From positions 9,558,501 to 9,622,500 of the forward strand of contig OU015541.1 in assembly GCA_907165065.1 (NCBI GenBank): a stretch of DNA of 64,000 bases. The letters are read 5' to 3'. Below the pieces are notes generated by a model, which was not told the origin of the DNA, ran no database searches, and saw only the letters and a list, made by a program, of their open reading frames with translations. Both the position numbers and the translations under genes were made by a program. Below, piece after piece: positions 42,101 to 53,545 of this stretch. This stretch comes from Caprimulgus europaeus (taxonomy: Eukaryota; Chordata; Aves; Caprimulgiformes; Caprimulgidae). Each line of letters starts with the position of its first letter. Position 1 is the stretch's first letter.

Positions 42101-44499
42101 TGAATTGGACTGAGAAGGGAAACTCCACTTTACAAAGGGATTGTGACTAAAATTAAGTTCATTTTAGGTTAAATGTAGAAACCAATATGCCAAGTTTTGC
42201 TCTTGCACACGTATAAAGTCAGGAAAGTAATTTGTGAGGATGTGTGGGTAGCAGAAGGAACTCGGTGACTATGATCCTTGTGTCAGCACAGTAACCTGCC
42301 TTTATGTGGAACACATCAAAGAGAAAACCTAACTTGTGGAAAGAGATAATGAGGCTTTTTTTTTTTACCTCTGTGTATCATCTGGCACCTCAAGAAAGGA
42401 AAAGATTTACAGGCACTGCTAAACATGTTCCTTGTAGTTACCCAAACAGCAGGCTTTCAGCAGCTGTCACTCCAATATTGCCACTTTGCACGTGCTCTCT
42501 TGCCCAACTCAACAGCACAGTTCAGACTTTAAAAGCCATAATAAAGCTCAACTGCTTAGTGCAAGGATTGCATGCTTCTCCAGAACTGAACACAGAACAG
42601 ATTAATTAATCAATGTTTGCAAAGCCCTTTGAAAAGCGTTCTGGAAGCTACAGACTGTTACTTCTGAACTCCTCCCTGTTAGCACTGGAGTTATAATCCA
42701 TTTCCCTTAATGTGTTCTGAGTAAGGGGATAGGAAACATGAGATTGCAGTTATCAATTACCACATTTATCAAAGAACATGCAAAAACTCCCTTTTGACAG
42801 TTGTCTTTACACAGAAAGACTAATCTTGGAGTCAAATATTGACAACTGTCTTATCTTAGGAAGTTTAGACAGCTGTTTCCTTACATACTTGCACCTTTTC
42901 TTACTATTGTTTTTCCTTTTTTTCCCCTTTCCCTAACAGGTACAGTTGTTTGCCAGCAAAAGACATGGGCCAGGGTAGGAACATAACATTTCACTTACCA
43001 TCTGCTGGCATTTTCGGTGGTTATCCCTGTCCATCCATGTTTTTGTCTTCTCAATAGTGTCAGCACCTAAGTGACATTGCAACTGGTTTCAGTTCTACAG
43101 CTTCTGAGATTATTTAGGTAAAGATGCTACACTATCTAAATCTAGGCTAGGTCTTGCAACGTTTGAAATAGCACAACCATTTCCATAACAGTTCCTGAGT
43201 CATGACTGGCACATAACCAAAATAAAACAACCCCCAGATTTCAACAGTTTATAAAAAGTGGCAACATTCCCACAAATCTGCTTTGTCTTTATAACAAAGC
43301 AACTACTTTATGATGAAGGCTTTAAGGTATGTTTCTGATTAGTTTATTCAACCCTGAGGTATTTTTTCCACTGGGAACTTAACATATTTCACATGGAAAA
43401 AAAGGGGGGTTTAAAATTCTGACTCTGTCCTTGCACTCACATGCTGAGTTCCACTCTCATGGTTTTGGCTGGCTCACTCCAGAGAACAGCCCGCTGCAAG
43501 ATCTGGAACTAAATCAGTGGCCCTAGTTTGCAGTATTTGGATCTTAGAGTTTGTTTTTGCGTTCATGCTAGTATTTAATTACTGATGCTATTAATGTAAC
43601 TTGATATATCTTTATTTGGAAGAGGGCAGTTGGCAAGCACAATCAGATTTGTTGGACTGATTAAGGTTAATGGATATTCTAAGACACTAGGGATTTAAAA
43701 AATTTGATTATTGCAGCTAATGCATATCAATATTTTTGACTCTACTGAAAGCATCAGCTGTTTCACTCAACATTGCATGAAGAAAATGTGGGAAAAAAGT
43801 TACAGGGTAACTACATGTAATATGTATACACAATCTCTTGTTGGAAGTGACTTGAAAACACCCACTAAAACCAAAACTCTTAGTGCAAACACATAGTGTG
43901 GAAATACCAAAAGAAGTTGGTTTCTGAGCTTATTGTGGTGATGAACACCTGCTGCACATGGAAACCACACCAAAATAGTTTTTGAATGGTTTTCTTGAAG
44001 GTATCAGACACTAGTTGCATTAAACTCTTATAATTAGGCACTACAATCTTTTTTCATTAAGAAAACATACTGCTTTTCAGGGATACAGTGCTCTTTATCA
44101 TGAACTCTGTGGAAAACTGTTTATTCTCCCTGTCTTTGGTCTCCTGAACTATAATTGCTTGCAGCTTTACCTCTGCATACACTGTTAATGCACTGCTTGA
44201 CCAATTAGAAAAATAGGCTTATTCTCTAAAAGACTTTCACATGGGATCTTTGATGATTTTAAGGTGTTTGCTATGGTATTTAACAAAAAAATATTGCCTA
44301 GTTTTTAAACCCCACTTTAAGCACTATAGACTGCCAAGCATATGCTGCTTAGAATGAAGCAGAAGAAAATAGTGTTATGATTGATAATGATTGTATGTCT
44401 ATATTTAAATATGTTATTTACTAGTTCATTTTTTATACATAGAACACTAAACATTATTACTAATAAGTGCACTTCTTCAAGTATAACTATCCCAGGTCT

Positions 44500-44600
44500 C
44501 ACAGATAAAAGAGTAATTCACAGGCAAGTTCACAAATTGCCCAAGGTCACATACCAAGATAATCGCAAGCAAAAATACATAAAACCCCTGAATTGACGGC
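44500..44600 (+). repeat. Probable MIR-like SINE fragment
   Basis: The sequence CACAGATAAAAGAGTAATTC, followed by AAATTGCCCAAGGTCACATA (44534 onward) and AAGATAATCGCAAGC, matches in order the well-known MIR segment 'ttgcccaaggtcacacagc' and its surroundings. This motif is distinctive and rarely arises by chance. The rest is diverged. It is an ancient, inactive tRNA-derived SINE, and its strand is assigned from the orientation of the motif. Confidence 0.6.
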
Positions 44601-46479
44601 ATGTTGCTGGTTTAATTGAATCTTGACCTAATCACATCCATGATATACATGATCCTGATGATGTATGCATGCAGATTTTGTCATAATTTTAAATATACAA
44701 GCAAGTAATAAAAACTGTAATGATCCAGGGGAAGAATACATATTTTAAAAAAGGTAAGACTGCCTTTCTAGTAGGCTTTTTGCTTGTGAAACAAAAGACT
44801 TCATAGGGAAACATTACTTTGAGACTTAATGCATAGTTTTTTGTATTTAACAGCAGTATTTATTACAGCAGTGGACAGAGACACCACTTACCTGCATATG
44901 CATTTGGATTCTGCCCATATTTCTTGTGCAACTGAACAAGTTATTTATATTTTCACTGTTTCCAAGGCCAGTTGTTTGCCTATGGATTGTTTTATTTCCA
45001 ACCATCCTTTCTTTGGCTTCCATATACGACAGCAGCAGGCAAAGCATTGAAGTGAAGAGGATCTTTTTATGCATATATTGGAACCTAGGACAATTGATTT
45101 AAGATGTTAGATGGAATTTCCATGTATTAATAAAATAAATAATAACAACATTCTTAGAGCAGTAAGACAAAAGCTTGTAGTAATGCTAGAAACAGTATCT
45201 CACAAAATTATTATGATGACCCTTGGTTAGAATATACATGGGAATAACTTAGGCTTGAGAATAACTTTGTAAGATTAATGGAAGATTCACTAGCTAATTT
45301 GTCATTTTAGTAATTATGACTATATAGAAACCATTCCTTAAAAATATCTTGCAATGACAAATTCTCCCTTCAGATTTATAGGCATTCCACAGTATAGATG
45401 AGGGCAAAATTTCATCCATCTGGAGTCTCATAAGAAAAATCCAAATCATTTTAATTTTGAGGTTTTTTGAGACTTTTTTTGTAATAGTAAGCTAAATCTC
45501 AGCTGTGTTGAGGTCCTTTAATACAAAGACAAAGCCTTCCTAGTGGGTAAGAAATGCATCACATCTTTGGAAGTGTCTATTTGGAGTACCACATTGTACC
45601 ATTTACAAGCCACTTTATAACAGCATTGGTATGGAACACAGCTGGTTGACTTTATTTCCAGAAATCATATTTTTCTTAATAAAAGGACCTATGATTAATT
45701 TAATTACAAGACTATCCAGCTATGGATAACATACATGTCAATGAGAAAAGATAACTTAAAATTTGCATAATAGTATATCTCAAATCCTGCAAATCATATC
45801 TGGTCCATACTCTGGTTTTAAACCTGTAATTTAGTGACACTGGTGTGGTGAAAAATAAGAATCTGACAGCTTCAAAAAAGCACAAAAATTCATTTAGAAC
45901 TTCTGTTAACACATACAACAAAACCACATTTTTTTTCCTTTCCACAGCATGCATCTCAAGACTATTTTGTTAACTCTAAGTTGTTGAAAGTTGAAAAGAA
46001 TTTGCATTATTTTCTTGACACATCTTCATGAAAATATTACCCTGGCACCTGCTGGAAGAAAGTTTGCTTCTCATTCCCTAGATTTTCTGTAGAGAATCAA
46101 CTGAAAATGTAGGAACCCGACTTAAAAGCATGATCAAGAAGGTCCATAACAAGGAAATTATTAATTAGAAAAAAAAAAAAAGAAGTAAAACAAGAACCAT
46201 GGCTCTGCTTTTGGGAAAGTTTACGCAAACAACTGAACTACTATCACCTGGCACGGAGATAGGGACCCAAAATGAGGGACTCTGCATGTAGGCTGTCCTC
46301 ACACTCATGAAAAAACCTTCAAATTAGGGATATGAAAGTCTAAAACACAAAACCATTAAATAGTGAAAGAGACTTTTGACTCTTTTGGAACAGCTTCTCC
46401 ACAGGACATGTTAAGAAGTCTAAACACAGACAGATTTTAGCCTTGGCTCATGCCCACTGAAGCAGGGTGAGGCACATTT

Positions 46480-47660
46480 TTCCGTCTAACACCGCCGGCC
46501 TCCTGATACCCCATGTGGAGAAGCCCGATTATTAAGTGGGAAGTTCAGGAGTTTTATCAGGTCAGGACTTTATCCCCACTAACCTGAGGAGGGTCAGACC
46601 CCACATGCAGTTCTTTTCCCCTGACCGACACTCCCCACACACCTTCCCCCTCGCTGCCCACCTGGCACTCCTAATGGGGGGCTGCCTGGGGCGGTGCCGC
46701 AGCGCCCTCAGGGCACCCCCAGCCGTGCTCCTCTTCCGTCACCCCTCAGCGGCTGCGGGGCTTGCGGGAAGGCGACCGCCCTGCGGGGAGGGAGCTGAGG
46801 GGTGCTGTGCGGAGAAAGGGTGCGGAGAGGAGGGCGCTGAGCTGAGGGGCGCCGGCCCTGAGGGGGCGGCAATCCTGAGGTGAGTGGGGGAGGGGAGGCG
46901 GGTAATGACCGCGGCCCCTGAGGGTGCGAAGGGCAAAGAGCTCCTCGGGGCGGGCCTCCAGCTTTCTCCTGGCTCCCCACCTCCTCGGCGGGGTGCTTAG
47001 GCGGGAGCCCCCCGGCAAGGGAGGCGGCAGCGCTTGGAGGAGGCGCCTCGCAACAGATGGTTAAAGCCGGCTCCTCGCTGCGGCCCGCATTGGCCGGCGG
47101 CGCGAGCCGGGCGGGAGGAAGGGCGGGAGGGAGCCGGCCTCGCGCAGGGAGGGCGACGGCAGCGGCTGGAGCTGCGCGGCCCCGCGGCGGGGAGCGGAGC
47201 GCAGCGCCCTCACTCCGGGTTACTCGCTTCCCGCGCGAGTGCTGAGGCGACCGAGTTCCCGGGGCGGAGGTCGCCCCTCAGCCGCTGATCGCCGGCGGCT
47301 CCGGACCACCTGTGAGTTTTCCGCCTGGCGGGTGCTGTAAGTAACGCCGCCTCCGCGCGCAGCCGGGCTGGGGCCGCCGGGAGGGCTCTGGCTGTGGGGG
47401 CGGGAGGCCCGGAGGGCTCGGCTCCCTCGGCTGCTGAGGGCAGGGCGGGCCGGCCGGCCGGAGCTGCCGGCTTCCTCTCCGGTTTAACCCGAACAGTAGG
47501 GAAATAGCGAAGGTGTGGGGGGAGACCCTCCCCTGGGCGGGAGGCTGAATCAATGTCGGGGAGATTTCTATCACCTGTAAGTGAGGAAACCCCCGCTCCC
47601 ATTCGCCCCCCTCGCCCTTCGCCGGTGCAGAGGCGCTTGTGAATAATGACCGGGTGTTCG
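46480..47660 (+). promoter_or_regulatory. CpG island promoter
   Basis: GC content and CpG density rise abruptly at about 46480, peak between 46680 and 47460 and fall away by about 47760. The rest of the window is AT-rich and CpG-poor. Inside are an inverted CCAAT box (ATTGG, 47089-47093) and two GC boxes (GGGCGG at 47109-47114 and 47121-47126). I see no TATA box, which fits a dispersed-start housekeeping or developmental promoter. Transcription to the right is inferred because all the good splice donors lie on the plus strand (46880, 47312, 47337, 47577). Transcription to the left from the same island is possible but has no clear support. Several long frames on both strands in this block (for example 47278-47736 minus and 46536-46883 plus) reflect the scarcity of stop codons in GC-rich DNA, not genes. 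Confidence 0.9.
47150..47311 (+). other. Predicted non-coding first exon (5' UTR)
   Basis: The segment runs from about 25-60 bases downstream of the CCAAT and GC boxes to a strong donor (CCACCT, then GTGAGT at 47312). It contains no ATG on the plus strand, so it would be untranslated leader. The start is approximate, because TATA-less CpG-island promoters use many start sites. Another donor lies 25 bases on (GTAAGT at 47337) and could extend the exon. Transcripts starting further upstream would include an ATG at 47057 that opens a 62-codon frame rich in Ala, Arg and Gly, ending at about 47245. That frame could act as an upstream ORF but resembles no known protein. Confidence 0.5.
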
Positions 47661-47712
47661 CCCTCAGCGCTCTGCCGAGGGGGAGGCTACCAGGTGGGGG
47701 GCTGAGATGCGG

Positions 47713-47810
47713 GGGAAGTGATTTGCCCAAGGTCACGCAGTGAGGCAGTGGCTGAGCTGGAAAATAACACGCGCTGTGCTAAAAACTTCTGGTTCCCAGT
47801 CCTGTGCTGG
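47713..47810 (+). repeat. MIR-like SINE fragment on the CpG-island flank
   Basis: GTGATTTGCCCAAGGTCACG (47719 onward), then CAGTGAGGCAGTGGCTGAGC and, after a short spacer, TTCTGGTTCCCAGTCCTGTG (47788 onward) follow the order of the 3' half of MIR elements. The last part matches the 'ctcccagtcctgtgctc' end. Both landmarks are present at about the expected distance, so this is the best of the three MIR-like calls here. It is ancient and non-coding. It lies just right of the last promoter donor, in predicted intron 1. Confidence 0.65.
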
Positions 47811-47819
47811 GCTGTGGAG

Positions 47820-48380
47820 CAGCACTGCAGGGCTCCAGGCATAGACGTGGGAGAGTTGTAGGTAGGTCTCTAATTAGCTTTTTTATTGTTGTTGATTCCC
47901 TTTAAAGCGTTATGTGTGGATGTGAAACCGTGCGGAGGTGCAGTGTCCCTTGCTTTCTCCAACAGGCAATCAGATGAATGAATGCCTGTGTGCTCTTGCT
48001 TCCTCTGTGACTAACCTCGAGTTCTGCAGATTGAAAACAGTAATGTTTGGTGAAAATATGATGTTTTTTTCTTCACTTTTATCGTAGCAATAAGTAATGT
48101 CTTTGCAATTAACAGGGAATGTTTTCTTATGCTATCAGACAGTAGTTGTGAAGACCCCTTTAGTTGTTTAGGTGTCAGCTGCATTCCAAGATTAATCTGC
48201 AGTGCAATAGCTTCTGTGCTCAAGGTATGTGAGATGTAAAGCATAGTGGGCCATGCTTTAAGAACTTATGCATTAGACTATAATGTGATTAAGAGTTCTC
48301 CAAAGGATGCAACTGAAGTCATTGTTTTAGTGCTAGCTACATGCATAATAACTCTCTCTGTATTTTAATTCTAATATAAA
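47820..48380. other. Predicted intron 1, nothing distinct
   Basis: About 560 bases of falling GC content between the promoter island and the candidate signal-peptide exon. A possible splice acceptor (ATTGTTTTAG) ends at 48330. I see no other feature. Confidence 0.45.
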
Positions 48381-48381
48381 G

Positions 48382-48463
48382 ATGTACTTCTGTAGTTTGT
48401 CCCTGCTCTTATATTCAGTGTTTCTCTTGAGCTTCTCATCATGTGGAAGTAAAATTGACACAG
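48382..48463 (+). CDS. Candidate 5' coding exon with signal peptide, gene unknown
   Basis: An ATG with A at position -3 (48382-48384) opens 27 codons. They begin Met-Tyr-Phe-Cys-Ser and continue into a hydrophobic core (LSLLLYSVFLLSF, residues 6-18), then a small polar region with Ser-Ser-Cys-Gly-Ser. This is the layout of a secretion signal, although the usual basic residue near the start is missing. The frame runs into a strong donor (ACACAG, then GTAAGG at 48464) and leaves a phase-1 split codon, typical of introns after signal-peptide exons. An in-frame stop lies upstream at 48349. The acceptor could be at 48330 (TTGTTTTAG) or right before the ATG. An internal acceptor (TTATATTCAG, ending 48418) would instead give a 45-base exon. 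It sits 1.1 kb right of the predicted first exon. I do not recognise the protein. A chance frame is a serious alternative. Confidence 0.33.
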
Positions 48464-50811
48464 GTAAGGATATTGTTTTGATTAAACATATTATGAGAGT
48501 CCTCTAAGTCAATCCTCTTCATAGAATTTGATTGATTCTTGCAGTTCATGATGTGTCCTGCAGCAGTGAAACTTAAAAGCTTAAGTATGCTGTTCAAAAA
48601 CTAAACTAAACCCTCTATTGTCTTTCTCAATTTTACCTTAGTTGTTCTGGTTGGTTTTGGGGAGTGGGGAAGTGGAATATGAACGAGGTTTAGGAAAACA
48701 GAATATTTGCATAAATAGGACAGCTTTATTTTTAATCTGTATTACAGAGTTCAGGTGAACTCTGGACTCTCTTCAGCAGAAATCATGGAATTCAAGACAA
48801 GGTTCCTGGCATGGTAGGGATTTCCTGCTATAGATATTTTGTGGATTGAATGTGGAGGGTACTTTGTGTGCTGCTTTTATCATATTCAGAAAATATAGTG
48901 TTATTCTCAAAGTATTTAATCGACTTTTTTTTTTCCCTTGGACTTTAATATTTGAAAAAAAAAACTTTTTTGTTGTGCTTGTGTTTTCTGATTCCTAGCA
49001 GAGAGTCTTGTTTCAGGTAATTTCTAGCTAAAATTGTTTACCCTTGCTATATAAAACCATCTTGATTAGTCTGATCTTTCAGTACCAGATCCTCCATCAT
49101 TTCTTCTAAATAGATAAGAAAATGTTTGTAGTTTTTCTACCTAAGTAGTTAATATTATTTAATTAAATAAAATTTTAAGTTGGAATAGATTATGCTTTGT
49201 TATAGCTCTGTATGTTTTGCTTTGAATAATGTCTGTGTATTCCACTGTTGTGATTTCCTTTCAAACATTTGTTATGAGCATCCCAGGTGACAAAAATTAT
49301 GGCTACTCATCTACAAAAATAGAAATTCAAATGGACTTGGTGCTGCCAAATTTGCAAATACAACAATAATTATATGAATAAGATCCTTCTCTGTTGCGGA
49401 TGAGAAAGAAAGTGATGGAATAAAGCAAATATTTTTGCTGTGTTACAGTAGATACATATTTTTTATATTCTAGATTTAATATTTAATATTTCAATAAGCT
49501 CCAGAGTTTGGAAAGGGTGTGAATTTATATTTTATTTTCCATCCAAAATTGTTTTTAGAAGTAATTAATTTGAATTCTAAACAGCTCTGATTTCTTGCTC
49601 TGTAAATAACATAGAATGATTAAAGTATTTTCCAAATAATTGTACCCCCTTAGGGAAACACGATATTTTTTTTCTCCTTTTTCCTCTCAACATCCTTTCC
49701 TTGACCACTTGAAGATGTAGCCTTGCTGTGAAATAAAGAATAGAGTAAAAGTAAGTTCAAGAACTACTACAAACCTATCAGAGAATTTTGGTTAAAGATG
49801 TTGGTGAGATTGTGCTTCTGTGGAGAATTCTCCATGCCTTTCCCAATTTCCATGTAGAATAGATAAGACCTGCCTTTCTAACTTGCAGTATCCTTAACAG
49901 AACGCAGTCTCATTTTTATCAATATGCTAGGACAATTTCTCAGGCTGGAGTGGACGTTTTGGCGAATGAGATGTAGGTCTACATTTCCAGTATAAAAATG
50001 GATGTTCCAGTATGCTCATGTTTTTGAGAATGTCTTGGGTTCATTCCAGTACAAGCCCTGATTTAATCTGAAACCTGAAAAGCTGTAATGAGTGGAGTTT
50101 TTGCTTTTTGTTTATGATTTTTATTTTGCTTTGTTCTCTCCCCCGCCCCCTAGTATTAGTCTCTAATAGACTTGGGTTTTTGCTTAAATTTTGGAAATAT
50201 TCTGAATTTCTCCATATAGCTTGTTGCTGGTTAACTGCCTCTACTCTGCCCATCACCCCACCCCTCAGCCAAATGGTGAATGGGGAGAAATTCTGGAATG
50301 ATAGTGCAAGTTTGACAAGGGAGGGTTTCAACTAATTAGTGATTGATCTATGTAGGAAGAGAAAAGATGTGTAATATTTCTGAATTCCATTAAAATGTTA
50401 CTTTGGACTTGTCTCAATACTAGAGATAATTATGCCTTTCTACAAACACAGATGCTGCAGGTGTAAAGGTCTTCAGCAAGAAGCAGCGTCCGAAGAGGTG
50501 TTGCTTCTGAGGCAGTCAGAATGTCTCAGGGAATCAAAATCTTTATCCCCTGTCTTGTCAGGAGTTGTACGTGAGCTGTAGTGTTCTGGTAATATGTGAA
50601 ATGTCTGCTCGTGTTGTGCAGATCCCTGGGATCCCTCTTGCACAGATTTATGTGATCTTTGCCTGTTAGTGTCTACAGTTGTCTGTGTCAGAGTTAAATG
50701 CAAACTTCTGGTTTCTGTGTTAGCACAGTTGTGTATACACTTGAGCAAGGTGGATTTTTTTTTTTTTTAAGTAAATGCAATAGTTAAGACATTTTAACCT
50801 AGACTGACCTC

Positions 50812-50846
50812 TGTGTCTGTGTGTGTATGTATGTATGCATGTGTGA
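50812..50846 (+). repeat. TG/TATG simple repeat
   Basis: A short degenerate tract reading GTGTCTGTGTGTGTATGTAT and then GTATGCATGTGTG. It is an ordinary microsatellite and accounts for the Thr/His-rich part of the minus-strand frame at 50720-50953. Confidence 0.8.
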
Positions 50847-53460
50847 AAAATGCAACGATGTGTTCTTATTTTCTTACTGGTGAACAAAATTTCCAGTTGA
50901 AGTGTTGGAAATAGTGTCTTCTTTCTGCAGTTTGGTTGTGGTAGGAAATTCATTTTGGTGCTCAGAATGGAATCACACTAAAGAAAATTAACTAGTGTGA
51001 AAGATCCAACAACAGAACCTTGGAAACTTTGTTTAAGTGAAACTGTAAAGCTGAATGAGATACATAAAGCAGATAGGACTTTATTGAGTTTTACAACACC
51101 CTATTTTATACCTGGAACCTTTGTAACACAGATGAAGTTCCTACACCAAACGTTTTTACTACCTAAACTTCTACACAATGAACTGGAGTAGGTAAATGAT
51201 GATTTGATGATGAAGAAATGCATACTGTGGCGTGCTGACATCTGTAATGCAGTCTTGTTATAGCAGTGATATTTTTTCCCCTGTTTGAACAATGTATATG
51301 TTTTTAATGTGGTTAATATCTGCAGTGAAGATTATTATTTTGTATTTCTCTATATATTTTCTAGCATTGGTTCACCTTCCTCAGTAAAATCAGGATAGCA
51401 GCCCACAGTTCAGTGAGCTTATACAGTTTGTGATGAAATTGCAAAGTTTTGATGTGTTATCACTAGTACTAATTAGCCATGTTTAATGGGTTGTTGGAAG
51501 AGAGTGTCAAAATAAAACGTATTTATTAGGCTGCAGAGTTGTCTCCTATCTGCATATAGTATTCTAAAACTAAGGTAATTCATCAGATTTTATTTTCTCC
51601 TCTGTTCCAGTACCAGCAGCACTTTCTAAAGAATTGGGCTCCTTTACATCATCCTTTCTTTGTCAGAGGAAGTGCATAGAAGACTTCAGTGACTTAGAGA
51701 AAAACTGTATGGTTCTGCTTTTAGAAAGCTTTTTTTCACAGATGTGTGGAGACAAATCACATTACAAAATGTAACAGTTGGGCATAGTACTGGCTGCTAG
51801 CCAAGGGCTAGCCCGGTGAAACTATCATAATAGAGAAGGGTGAAAAAGCGTAATTGCAACTGAAGACAACACTGCAACATGTCTTCTGCCATCTAATTTG
51901 GATAAATCTTTGGATCTGGCTGTACATCTAAAAATAGCATGATGCAATGGTTTCTGTGATCCACTTGGATTCTTTTTTGACTGCTCCAAACCTAGCACAC
52001 TAATAAAATGGAGGCAGCTGAAAGAGTGTGGATAAATGAGTTCCAATTAGCTCCTGTAAATCTCTATCAAATGATCTGTCTTTAGTCACACTTGTCTGGT
52101 AGTCTAACTACAGAATCAAAGCAATCTTTAAAAATTTTATTGAATTTCCTTGCATGTGATATCTTTGTGGGTTATCTTCTCTGTGCTGTCTGAGGGAGAA
52201 CAACGTGCAACCAGTAGAGCTTAGCTATGATACAAGGCCCTGTAGGTTCTGTAGCTGTTCACAGTGTGACATTAATGGTGTTAAATTAGCAACATCAGCG
52301 ATATTAACTAATTTCCTCATTCAGACTGTCACACTTGTTTGGTAAAAGGATCATTAAACATATGTAAACATCCTATGTGCAGTAAAAGGTCTTTGGGCCC
52401 TGACAAATGATAAATGAGAAAATTACAGGTTGTAGGAAAATGTAAGTATCATTCTTTGGAAATCTGTCCTCTGGCAAGACAAAAATATTCCCCTTTAAGC
52501 AATGAAGGATTCATTATATTCTTTTCACATCCGTAAAGAATGCTGGAGACTATTTTACATACTTAATGCATATCTTGATGTCTCTTCCTTTCTTTCAGGC
52601 ACTGCTGTTGAATTGGGATTTGTCCTGGTTTTGCTAAGCCAGTACTCCAGCAGTACACTGTAGAAATGTATTGTAGCCTCACTTAACTCCTCCTATAATC
52701 TTCTGGATAATTTTGAATATATTTTTTTTTTATTAACAGCTTTAGATCACTTTTTAAATCAGCTGTTATGCAAGAGATTAAGGTAGGGGCTCACAAAGTG
52801 AGTCCCTTTCCATCAGATGACTACATGTAATACAGACTTGTGTGTTAGCTGATGAGTACATTTACTGTGGCTTTGGGGAAAGGATTAATGTAGATTATCT
52901 TTGTGACTTTCTTACTCTTCCTGTCTGTAGCTGTATAAGGATTTGTAGTGTCAAGTTAGAGTACTAACATCACCAGCTTCAGAATATAAAAGCTTCAGCA
53001 ATTTGCAATAGCTTATTACCTGGTGTAATTCATAAGTAAGTTTTCTAGTTTCTGCACCAATGTTCTCAAGTGTGACTGAGTGCAGTACAGGAGCCACTGC
53101 TGTTTATCTCCTTAAAGCCATGGCTGAAGTTGCTTGCTATCAAACAATAAAACTAAATTGTGAGTTCATCCTGCTTTTATCTTGTAATAACACTGCAGTT
53201 TAAAAAGAACCAGACAGACCTGATAGTTATTGTCATTTTGCAAATCACAAAAACAGCTTTCAGAGACTTCAAAACTTTTTGCCAATCTGTGCAAGAATGG
53301 AAATGTTACCAGTAATTAGAATATGATTTTAAAAAAACCCCAAAAACTTAAAAATGTCTGAAAGATTTAATTTTTTTTTTTTAGCTAGTAGCAGTCTTTC
53401 TTCCCTTCCTCTGGAAGCTAGATTTGTAAATAGCGACCCTATAACATTATTAAAGGCCTG

Positions 53461-53545
53461 TTAAAAAAACCCCAAACAAACAACAGCAAAAAACAAAACA
53501 AAACAAAAAAAACAGTCAACCAAAAAAAAATCAAACGCAAAACTA
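53461..53545 (+). repeat. A-rich (CAAAA)n low-complexity tract
   Basis: About 85 bases made mainly of A with single C interruptions, such as AAACAAAACAAAACAAAAAA. The Phe/Leu/Val-rich minus-strand frame at 53439-53702 is partly a translation of this tract. It may be the remnant of a retroposon poly(A) tail, but I see no element body joined to it. Confidence 0.75.

Larger units (their letters stand above)
24340..46470. other. Long non-coding stretch, no recognisable gene
   Basis: About 22 kb without a gene I can support. It contains two MIR-like pieces, a purine-rich repeat, a TA/TG repeat, a 25-bp tandem duplication and many homopolymer runs, which are entered separately. A small cluster of retained CpGs with a possible donor at 26521 is discussed among the findings. 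The longest open frames are chance-sized, or contain simple repeat, as at 30786-31139. This is either the intergenic space upstream of the CpG-island promoter or an intron of an unseen gene. Confidence 0.55.

Noticed and set aside
46536-47736. Overlapping long open frames on both strands, up to 152 codons, rich in Pro, Ala, Arg and Gly.
   Set aside because: They lie in the CpG island, where stop codons are scarce. They overlap in several frames and look like promoter and untranslated DNA rather than proteins.
52600-52780. Possible exon after a strong acceptor (TCTTTCTTTCAG ending 52599) with a GTAGGG donor at 52781.
   Set aside because: A long T run and several stops lie inside it, the donor is weak, and the frame following the candidate signal exon stops after about 20 codons.
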